A stretch of DNA of 64,000 nucleotides from Lentinus brumalis (lineage: Eukaryota > Basidiomycota > Agaricomycetes > Polyporales > Polyporaceae). The stretch spans positions 1,178,001 through 1,242,000 of the forward strand of contig MARA01000002.1 of the NCBI GenBank assembly GCA_001792895.1. The letters run 5' to 3'. Shown here piece after piece: positions 10,617 to 22,188 of the stretch. The notes under the pieces were generated by a model. It did no database searches. It saw only the letters and a program-made list of their open reading frames with translations, and was not told where the DNA came from. How positions within the stretch are numbered: the first letter of the stretch is position 1; each line of letters begins with the position of its first letter. The position numbers and the translations under genes were made by a program.

Positions 10617-13600
10617 TCAAGCACGCTGCCTCTTCTCTTCCTGAGCGTACGGGTTGACGCTGTACACCTTGATGACAGGAGGACTCTTGGTCAGGTCGGC
10701 GGTGACGATGACCTGCAGCGCGCCAAGTTGAATATTCCGGACTTCGATGGAGAAACACAAGGAGACAACGCACCGGAACAGTCATGAGCTCCCGGATCTC
10801 CTGGATCTTGTGACCAGAAGGAAGGGTCTTGAGGCCCTGGAACGTCGGCGGCAGCTTCTGCTTGGAGAGCTGGCGCTGCTTGGACGTCCCGACCTCCTCG
10901 GGCTCCTCCTGGTTGGCGCGGCCAAGGACAATCTCGTCCTCGTCGTTGTCGTCCTCGTCGAACAGAGCCTTCTCGTCGTGCACCGAACGAGACGCAACCT
11001 CCATCTTCAGCGCATGCTGCTCGGCGTTCTGCTGCACCTTCTTGAGGTGCTCGTCGTCGCTGTTCTCGGCGAGCCAGGTAATGACATCACGCGTCGACCA
11101 GTAGATCTGGAGGGTGTGGGTGTGCTCGTCGTAGACGTGGTTCTGCAGATACAAATCAGTCATGCTATAAAGAAGGGCTGCTCAGAACACTCACATCGAT
11201 AGGCATCTGATCAACATGGACGCGCTTCTCGATACCGAACTCGGCGATGAGCACGTCGAACGCAGCATCCAAAACACCGATAACCTTGGCCTGGCGGACG
11301 ACAGGGCCGTAGCGTTGCGTCAGGTCAGAGATCAGCACACAGAGGTACAAGTGTGCCGACTGCTCCTGCGCGAGCTTGGCCGAATCGCGCTTGCTATAGC
11401 GGACAGTCAGGACCACGCGAACGACCTGACGCCACACCAGTACTCACATGTTGCACTGTTGCGCGACCTTCGCGACAGCATCGCGATCCATGTTGAATTT
11501 CGGCTCCGCTGTGTGATTGGTGTGAACATATGTATGATGGGACGACTTCGAAACTTACAACCGCCCTGGAGGATAGCGTCGAGCTGGCGATGGACCAATA
11601 TATCCGCATAGCGACGGATAGGGGAAGTGAAGTGCGAGTAGAGAGGGACGTTAAGAGCATAATGACCGTACTTCGCGATATCCAGCATGCCGGCGCAGAA
11701 ATACTTCGCACGTGGGGACGCCTTCTGGAGGAAGAGCTCAAGGATGAGACGAGCAGTGGGGTCCTCGACACTTTCAAGGGACTTCATGAGGGCGGCAACG
11801 GAGGACGTGTCGATCTTGTAGCCAAGGCGCGCAGCACGCTCGACGAAGGCGTTCTAGGAACTGGTCAGAGACAACATTGCAGTGCACGAATGCAGCTACT
11901 CACAAGGCGACGCTCAATGGGGGCGTCGTGCCTGCGGAGCAGAGCCTGCTCAGAGAAGTGTACAGCAACTTGTTGCGCCACGGCGATGTTGGTCATGAGC
12001 ATGAACTGTCAGGATCCAGAGTTCAGTATATGCACTGCGGAATATTGTCAGGGGTCATACCTCCTCGATCAGGTTGTTGGCCTCGGTCCTCTGGTACTGG
12101 CCACAGTCAATGGGCATGCCGTTGTCATCCAACTTGAAGGTCAAGCGAAGAGAGTCTGTCTTGACACAACCAGTCTGGAGGCGGCGCGTGCGGAGCTGCG
12201 TTGCGATGTCGTGCAGAACCTTGATGTCGTGCGCAACGCCAGAGGCATCGTGCTCTGGAATGACAGGGACATCCCCCAACGTCTTGCCGTCTATAACGTC
12301 CTGCGCTTTGGCGTACGAGAGCTTCGCCGCGGATCTGCAAGCATGTCAGACTACCCTCGAACTGGTATCGATCGGTGTACAATTACGCACTTGATGATGG
12401 TCCTCCCGAACCACTTCTTGACAACCTTGGCGTCCTTCGTCATCGTGAAGATGACTGAGAAGGTAAGGCGGTCCTGACCGGGCAGAAGACTGCAGACCTG
12501 CTCGCTCAAGGTTGGCGGCAACATCGGGACGGCACGCTGCACCAGGTAGACACTGGTCGCCCGCTTTCTGGCATCGCGGTCAAGCGCAGTGTTGGGCTTG
12601 ACGAAATACGACACATCTGCGATGTGCACACCGATATCGTACGTGCCATCCTCGTTGACCTTGACCGAGACAGCATCATCTAGGTCCTTAGCGTCCTCGG
12701 GTCAATAGTGAAGACACGCTCGCTGCGCAGATCTTTGCGAACGTCAAACTCGCGTTCCGGGATGCTAGAAGACAAGTGAGCCGAGGGATGCAAACAGCCA
12801 TGCCAAATGAAACTCACGTCCACGGCGTGGGCGGGAGGCACTTGATCACATTGTCGCTGAACTCCTCCGTGGGGAAGTTGCAGTCCTTGAGAAGCGCGCT
12901 GGTCTCGACCTCGATGTCGCCAATCGGTCCGAGCTCCTCGACCAAGGTACCGAAGGGATGGAGGGAGGAAATAGGCTATAATACATGTCAAAGAGTGAGC
13001 GGCATACGAACAACTGTCAGAGAAACTCGACCTACATGACGCTTGATGCAGGCAACGAACAACTTGTTGGCGTATGCCTCCGAGTTCTGTACGAAGTCAG
13101 GGGGCGCCTGCTCGGTGGGGATAGCAATGAGGGGAACACGCTTGTCAGTCGGCTTGAACCAGACGATCTTGGGGCGTTCTATAGGGCGACGAGGCTCATC
13201 GCCCCTGTCGCCCTCCCTCTCACGACGCTCAGCCTCCTGCTTCTCCTTCGTGGCAGCCGACGACGGCCGAAGCAGCCCAAGCGTACCCGAGAACAGCTGT
13301 CCTGGCATACGCTCGACGACCGCGACGACGTGTCCAGCGAACTGCGGCTTGACATCATCAGTCACTCTGGCCGTAACAGTCAGTCCACGCTCTGCAACAA
13401 CATCGACTATCACGCACTCCTCGTCCTCGAAGAGCATGAGGCCCTGTCCTTCAACCTCGACGTCGTCCTTCTTCTTGTCATTCTTACGCCCGGCAGCGCC
13501 CCTCAGATCGTATGCGGAGTTCTCTTCCTTCTTGCGCTTCTTCTCCTCCTTCTCCTTCTTAGTGCCCCATACCTCGTCGACATCGAGCAATTCAACTGCG

Positions 13601-15655
13601 ACGATATCACCTTCCAGCGCCCGGTTGCGGTCCTTGGAACCACAGATGTAGATGTCGGCATCCAGAACCTCCGTCGCGACGTACGCATCGGACCTGTTAC
13701 GTTTGTTGACTCGTAAGATACCCACAACAAGCTTGCCGGCGGCAAGAAGCGGCGGGAGGGAAGCCTGAGGGAGATAAGGAGCGAACAGCGACTTGCGCTG
13801 GGGCTGGTTAGACTGTTGCTGAAGTTGCGACTGGAACTGCTGTTGTTGCTGCTGAAGGAGGTTGATGCCACCGAGACCGAGGCCCATCATGTTCGCGGCC
13901 ATCATGTTCGGAAGCATGTTCGGGAAGCTGAACGACATGGCCTTTTGGTGGTGGCCACCGGCGGCAGCACGGAATTGCTGCAAACTCTGGAGTTGAGCCT
14001 GAGCCTGCGCAAGGTCCGCTGCGAAGTTGCCGGGCTGGAGACCGCCGACGCCTCCATCTATGCTGAGTTAGTATTCTAACCATGCACGAGGACCGAGATT
14101 CACTCACTCAAGCGCCAACTCGAATCCGAGCGGTTGTGGCCGGGGCCCCCAAGAGGCGTAAAGCCGTCATCGAAGCCGTCCGCGGAGTGAGAAAACCCGA
14201 GGGAAGCCAGGCTAGGCTGATGACTGTGCTTGTTGAGGACATTGACACTGTGACGCCTGCCATGTCCTCGAGGAACAGATGACGGTTGCCCATCCAGACC
14301 CATACCCAAGCCACCGATGTTGCCGAACTGGCCCATGGCAGCCTGCGGGCCACCGAAAGCGTTGATGCCGCTCATGCTCATCGGGACGGTGCTGTGGACA
14401 CGGCGGTGCGCTCCGCGACCAGGCGCAAGGCCCTGCGTTTGGAAGGAGAGCACCTGGTTCGAGGCGAGCTGTTGTTGATAGAGAGCTTGCTGCTGTTGCT
14501 GCAAGGCTTCGATCTGGCTCTGGATGGCCAGCTGCAGGCAGACAACGCAATTGGGATCGGGGTGTTTGCACAAGCATATAGACTACGCACCTGCTCGGCC
14601 AACATCCCGTGCATCCCGTTCATATCGCCCCGCTCATCCTGCTTTCGGTCCAAGTCGCCGAAGTTGCTGTTCTGAGCTTGCTGGGGGAACTGGAATCCAG
14701 CGTCTTCCTCGTTGATCGGAGGACCCATGGAAAGATTCGTGCTAGGACGGCGACGCGCACCAAACATGAAGTTAGGGGCGAGCTGGGGACGACCGGTAGG
14801 CCCGACTACGTCAGACTGCTCTTGCTGCTGCTGCGCGGCGAGTGCTTGGAAGCGAGGTGGGTTGAAGCTCTGCGACAGCGAGCGGCGCTGATGGGCAGTC
14901 TGGTACGGATTGTCCGGGATCTCACCGTCCTCGACAATGGGCGTGCCAGCGTCCTCCGCATCCTCCATCATCGAGCCGAGGTGGGGGCTGTAGCCCATAG
15001 GATTGGTGAGCGCAGAGGCCCCGAGCGATGCGGCCTTGCGATGGCGCGGAGGCTGGTCGGAGATGTTCATGCTGGGGAAGGCGGCGGCACCGGGTTGGAA
15101 CACGGGGGCGTTAGCAGGGAGGGTGGAGCCTGCCGCGAGCGCCTGTTGCGCATTAGCTGACTGAGTCGGGGGAGAAGTGGTCTTGAGGTCGGCAATGACC
15201 CGTTGGAGCGAGGACAGCGCGTCGCTGCTCTCGTTGGACGCGAGTGGGGCGGGAGAAGTCCCAGACTGGTTCTTCGGCTTGTTGTTCCCGCCCGGGCGGT
15301 TTCCCTGCGAAGTCGACTGCGAGGCCTTCCTGTGCCCGCCGCGCTGTCCACCAGACTGCGACTTACCGCGCTGTCTGCCCTCGCCACTGTTGCTCTTCTT
15401 CACAGACTCGGAGCCCGAGTCGGCGGCGCTCTGTGGGTTGCCCGGGTTCGGGCCCTTCCTGCTCGTCGAGCGGTTGCTGCCCCGCGAGGAAGGGCGCGGG
15501 TTGCCCGCGCCCGCGCTGATCGAGGTGGAACGAGCACCGGGTCCATTCTTCTTGGGACCCTGTCTGTTGCCTCCCTGTTGTTGAGCAGCGCCATTTGACG
15601 GCTGCTGCTTCTTGTCGTCCTTCTTCTGCGTCTGGGGCGTGATTTCGTCCGTCAT
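10617..15655 (-). CDS. SSD1: SSD1 orthologue (Dis3L2/RNase II family mRNA-binding protein)
   Basis: RNA-binding regulator of cell-wall mRNA translation and localisation. The N-terminus is long, disordered and RGG/Ser/Asn/Gln-rich, with Q runs ([16 protein letters not shown]). It carries an NDR-kinase-type site, HGRRHS, and the related HRRVHS and HRKAAS. Cold-shock domains follow ([34 protein letters not shown]). The RNB domain contains FTIDP next to [11 protein letters not shown], then [12 protein letters not shown] and [18 protein letters not shown]. The C-terminal S1-like part includes [12 protein letters not shown], and the protein ends [16 protein letters not shown]. It has many introns and roughly 1,400 residues. 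The frame changes once, at the GGG run 12699-12701, between FTIDP and the DLDDA motif. Unlike yeast Ssd1, all four RNB aspartates appear present once the frame is joined. Confidence 0.93.
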
Positions 15656-16173
15656 ATCGTTCGTAATGTGATGTTGGCGTGGTGAGTGGCTTTTCGTGTC
15701 TTATGCAATGTATTTATGGTTGAGCTGTTTCTGTAGGAAAGACAAGAGGTGACGAAGACTGCAACGGATGAGCGGTGTTGCCTTGATTGGTGCCAATAAG
15801 GGCTTACACAAAGTTGGGTGATAATTCGTGAATGGAGGCTTTGCCCTGTAGGGCGAGTGGGGGTTTATGGAGGTGGTTGCCTGGGTAGGCGTGGAAGGGG
15901 ATTGTTTATCGTCGCAAGGAAGACAGCGTCGACCCAAGACAGCTTTAAGACAGGCAACGCGGCTATGGGCTTTCTCACGGTCCTTAGTCGCTGATACACA
16001 TTGCATCGCGGAGTTTCTGCCGCCTCAACACGCGCCCGGACGCAACAATAGTTCCGCCCCTTCTGGCCGTCCTCATATGCGTTCTGACAGGGACGACGGA
16101 ATACAGGCTGAGGGAATACTTAGTATGTAGACGCGGCGTACAGTATTCTATGTAGCAGTTCTAGATAGCTTAC
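15656..16173 (-). promoter_or_regulatory. SSD1 promoter and leader; 3' flank of IDH2
   Basis: Both flanking genes run on the minus strand, so this holds the IDH2 3' flank boundary and the upstream region of SSD1. No further gene is visible. Confidence 0.45.
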
Positions 16174-17981
<1,808 letters not shown>

Positions 17982-18324
17982 TTTTGCGCTGTCGGGAGGC
18001 GACGGAGGAGAGAGGTGGTAAAGCCGAAAGTTGAGCTCTGCCCAAATCATGGGCATACACGTGACGCATGATGTAGTTCCACGTGGTGGCCATTGGCATC
18101 AGGCTTCCTTTCTTCGCCCGATAGGCCCTCGGCTCTGTGCGCCGTTCACACTGTGCAGCCTTGGGCATCCCCGGGATTTCTGCGGTAGCCTCTGCGCTCC
18201 TCTGCAAGACTTCTATGTACCTACTTCTACGGAACGTCCATGGAACGCGCTACATATATTACACAAAATGACAACAAGCAACAAGAAGATAATACATGCG
18301 TAGGGAGGTTGACTGCGTTGGGTA
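17982..18324 (-). promoter_or_regulatory. IDH2 upstream region and VPS24 3' flank
   Basis: A short gap between two minus-strand genes. No coding region is supported. Confidence 0.45.
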
Positions 18325-19190
18325 TCATCCGCTCAGTATACCATTCAATTGTTGTCGGTACTGCTCCATCGCTCTCTCCGTCTCCTCGTCCTCCACCTGG
18401 TCCTGTAGCGACTGAGAATGCTGCTCAGGCTCGTAAGAAAGAAAGATAGCATGAAGCGACATACCGGAAGATCCTCCTTGACCGTACCTGCTTGACCGAG
18501 CTTGCCTTCCGTAAGGTCATACAGCACCTTGTCGACTTCCGCATCGGCTTCCTCCTCCAACTCCTCGTCATCCTCCATCTGAAGGGTATCGTCTAGCATT
18601 TCTTCCATGATGCCGGCCTACGCATCATATGGGTGTGCTGTGCATAAGGGGAGTAGCCAGGGCGACTCACTTTCGTCATCTCCATGCTCATTTCCCGCAT
18701 CGCCTGGCTAATCTGGGGCAGCTTGACAAGCGCATTCGACATCTTCATGATCTCCGTCGACTTCTGCAATGAACCGGTGACCTTGACCATAGCTAAGACA
18801 TCCAAGCGTGAGCCCAGCTCTCCATGTGCGGACTCACTGTGACGATGCGTACCTAGTTGCTGCTGTAACTGATTGCCAATCGACCCCAGCCTTGCCTTAC
18901 TGACGGAAAGACGGTCCATCTGCTTGTGACTGCGCACGACCTCCCTAGCCATTATCCGCGCTGACTTCACATCTCCTTTCTTCGCTAGCTGCTTCACCGT
19001 CTGTTGTGCCTTCTTCGTTGCGGTGTCGAGCTGGGACGAAATGAGCGATGAGAGCTCAGTACAAAGGGCGATGTCGGACCTGCCTCATCTCGCGCTCGAG
19101 GACTCGCTGTTCAGAGCGCAGCTTGCCCTGCCATGCGCGCACCTTCTCCTCTGGAGTCGGGCCATAGAGAAAACGGTTAATGGACTGCAT
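18325..19190 (-). CDS. VPS24: ESCRT-III subunit VPS24 (CHMP3-like)
   Basis: Core ESCRT-III component that assembles with Vps2 and Snf7 on endosomes to drive multivesicular-body sorting. The N-terminal basic helix begins MQSINRFLYGPTPEEKVRAW, continuing with RSEQRVLEREMRQ, then KKGDVKSARIMAREVVRS in helix 2. It shows the VPS24/CHMP3-specific block VTGSLQKSTEIMKMSNALVK and GIMEEMLDDTLQ, then an acidic helix (EDDEELEEEADAEVDKVLYD). The last exon encodes EDEETERAMEQYRQQLNGIL, a C-terminal MIT-interacting-type helix. CHMP2 was considered but fits worse in the SLQKSTE block. There are at least four introns and roughly 220 residues. It is divergent from the GPI protein gene. Confidence 0.92.
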
Positions 19191-19484
19191 AGCAGGTGGT
19201 GGTCGGAAGACGAGGACGGTACGCCCGAAGCGGACTGTGGCACTTGGTGACGCGCAGACGCGGTGCATGTGACTCACGCGCGCGGGCTTCGCGTTGTGGC
19301 GCGCGCCCTCTCAATCCAGCCCGCGATCCCCTCCGTCCAGAGGCTGACACGTCCTGCAGGGCAGGCATCTTATTCTGCCTACGACAGTTCAGTCTTGCGC
19401 CTTGCCTCTGCAACTCCTGCGCACTACATCCATCTCGCTGGCCGGGTCTTTGCATCTTTTGCTCCGCTACGCTCTCATATCATC

Positions 19485-20580
19485 ATGCTTCCTCTTCTAC
19501 TGCTGGCAGCCACTTCTGTTGTTGCTGCTGCGAAGTTCACGCCTACGGCTCCCGGTCCTGGCGAAACTTTTGCAGCCGGTTCTCCTTGCACGATACAATG
19601 GAACGCGGACACGAGCGGGAAGTGGACCAACATATCAATCTGTGAGTGCTCTGCTCGTCTTCCCTGCGTGTCTGACTCCCCTGCCAGATCTGATGTCGGG
19701 CCCCAACGATAACATGACGCGGCTGACTACTGTTGCTTCTGGTCTCGATGGCACGGATGATAGCCTCTCCCCATACGACTGGACATGTCCAGCCGTCCGA
19801 CCTTACTCCGCCATCTACTTCTACCAGGTCAGAGTTCCAACTTCCGTATTCGTATCATACTGACGTCGCGTAGTTCACAAATGGAGATTACTTGAAGGGT
19901 TCCCAGTGGACTGCCCGGTTCGCGGTAGGTCACACAACCATCGTCGCACGTCCTTGCTCAGGCAGTCCCGACAGATCACATCACCGTCGGGAGATGTCGA
20001 ACCACCCGAACATAAGACACAACCGGATGGTGACGCTAGTCCTTGGGGTGAAGGTCATCTGGCTACTAATGGCGGCGGCTCGAACGAGAAAGGGGACTCT
20101 GACGCTGCGACGTCCATGTCTGGTACTGTGAACAAGATCATCGATACTGATGGTAGCGCGGACAGTTCTTCCTCCGCCGCCGAGCCTACCAGCAGGACGC
20201 ACAGGCACCTCAAGAGTACCATCTCGGATGCACAGTCTGATACCACCGGACCCTCCCAATCGGCGACCACGGCACCCCGCACCACATCGACGCACAGCGC
20301 TCCTCGTTCGTCCAGCCGTCCAGCGGACACCACCAGTAGCGGCCTTGCCAACGCTTCCATTCCCACTATCGGCCTCCCAACGGAGGAGACGCATCCCTCT
20401 CACACCCACACGCACTCTTCGTCCTCTCCCTCAGGCAGTGCGGCTCCTCCCTCGCAGATGGGTCCGGGCATCCCGGACGTGGGCGGGATGCAACTCGCCA
20501 GCTCGGGGCGTGTTCATCGACGTAACCTGTGGCCCACGGCAGTGTCTCTGTACCCCCTGTTGGTCGCTATGTTGCTGTAG
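19485..20580 (+). CDS. Kre9/Knh-like Ser/Thr-rich GPI-anchored surface protein
   Basis: Probable cell-wall or plasma-membrane protein. A signal peptide (MLPLLLLAATSVVAAA) is followed by KFTPTAPGPGETFAAGSP and the start of a Kre9/Knh1-type domain (CTIQWNADTSGKWTNISI; NMTRLTTVASGLDGTD; YSAIYFYQFTNGDYLKGSQW). Exons are 19485-19641, 19688 to about 19830, then a short exon and a long last exon, all joining in phase. The second half is a long Ser/Thr/Pro linker suited to O-glycosylation. It ends in a hydrophobic tail (WPTAVSLYPLLVAMLL) consistent with a GPI signal. Its last 67 bases overlap the 3' end of the nuclease gene on the other strand. In fungi this domain is associated with beta-1,6-glucan or wall assembly; the exact function is unknown. 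Confidence 0.85.
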
Positions 20581-21823
20581 TATCTTCGCCGTCCGTCAGC
20601 TCTTCCTCGCAGTCTGCTTATGGCCTGCCGCTCACCTTGCTGCAATTGCGGGTCTATCGCTTGCATGTCCTGCGCATTTTGGGTCGCCTCGTTTAATTGG
20701 GACATATTCTTCATCGTCAACAGAAACGGCGCATGGTCGCTGTGACCCCGTTCTTTCGGATCTTGTAGGTAAGTGACGTCCACCACATTCTCCCGCAGAC
20801 TGTTCTCGACGAGCGCATAATCGACCCGTGCGCATTCCGCTCCCTGCGGCTTGCTCTTCGCGAACCAGCTGTAGGCCTTTACATCCGGGTGCAGCTCACG
20901 GAAGATGTCCAACACTCCGACTCCAGGAAAGAACTGCTCTATGAATTCTAACCGTGCGAAGCCGTGGGGTACTCAGTCCTCAGCCGGGGGTGGCAGTCCA
21001 TATTGGTGAGCGAGATGTTGAAGTCCCCAATGAGAACGACGCGAAGCCCTCGTTTCTGCAGCGCGATACACTCCTCCATGAGGAGCCTGTTGAACTCGCG
21101 TTTCCGCTCGTTCCGCGTCTTCGGTTCAGCCTGCCCCAATGGGTCTCGCCACATGAACTCGCTCCCGTTCAACGCGTAGATGTTGAGGAGGGCCCATCCA
21201 GCCTTCATCTCGAGGATGTGTACTCGCCCTTCAGCGTCCCAGTCTACCTCGCGGGCAGCTGCTACGGCACTGGGCTCCCGTACGAACGTCGCTACACCGA
21301 AATGACGCTGTCCGCGTGTTGCACGGCTCAAGGAGTGGTACATGGTGTACCTGGGCTCGACGGCGGCACTCGTGCCTTCCCCGCTCCTGCTGGACCCGCG
21401 CGTGAATGTACCCTCGTGCGCGCCGAAGTTGGCCGCGAGACGGAAGGCAGATATCCACTCCTTGTCGGTATGGCGCGCACGGACCTCCTGCAGACAGACG
21501 AAGTCGGGGAAGTCGTGTCGTCGAATGAGGTCGCGGAGGAGTCCGGGGCTGCTTCCGGGCACGAGGTTGGGCGTCGCATTTGCGGCGGAACGCGCTTTGT
21601 TGCCGGGCAGCTGTAGGAATGGAACGGGTGTCTCAACATTCCAAGAGAGGATCCTGGTCAGGCCCGGCTCGGTATTCAAGCGGGGCTTCGTAAGCGGAGG
21701 TGCCTGTGGTTCGGAAGCTTGACCGTCTTCGCTACGGCTGCGCTTAGGCATGGTTCGGGAAGTCCTGGCAGCAGTACGGCGAGTCGCGGAGGTAATCTGG
21801 GAAACATCTTCAGCTGAAATCAT
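20514..21823 (-). CDS. Exonuclease III-type AP endonuclease/phosphodiesterase, frame interrupted
   Basis: Member of the endonuclease/exonuclease/phosphatase fold. Motifs in order are ILSWNVETP near residue 58, DFVCLQEVRARH, YTMYHSLSRATRGQRHFGVA, NIYALNG, LIGDFNISLTNMD and, near the end, ECARVDYALVE and RGHSDHAPFLLT. These are the catalytic Asn, Glu, Asp-Asn and Asp-His pairs of ExoIII/APE1-like enzymes. The gene appears intronless. The frame changes at the GGGG run 20966-20969, between LRTEYP and ARLEFIEQF; adding one base makes 1,311 nt, an exact 437 codons with stop. Two starts are possible: 21823, giving an Arg-rich MTS-like leader, or 21751, giving MPKRSRSED, a nuclear-signal-like start. 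Base-excision repair is the likely role by family. Confidence 0.86.
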
Positions 21824-22188
21824 GTCTCAGGCGGGCTCTACCGCTACACTTACCGGTCGCGTGGTCCGCAGAATCACGAATGCGAAGCTAGAGTAGTTTG
21901 CTCTAGAGGCAAGTGGTTGGAAGTTGGTTAAGTGTGTTTCGCTCAGATGGTGGCACTGCGGTTGCAGCCCCAACATCCCACGTGGCAATGAATGACCTCA
22001 TCCTCCTACGGGACTTAGCCACAGCAAATTCGGATTATACATACAACATACGAGCTCTACATAAGCAAGAGGTCTCTAGAGATATAGCAAGGGCAATCAC
22101 AAGGATACGGGTGCATAAATATCATACTCTAGATGCCGTCCAGGCAAGGTGCTACCAAATCACCGTAGCTGACCATGCAACTTTGCAA
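21824..22188 (-). promoter_or_regulatory. Upstream region of the nuclease gene; 3' flank of the Zn2Cys6 gene
   Basis: AT-richer than its surroundings, with no supported coding region. Confidence 0.45.
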
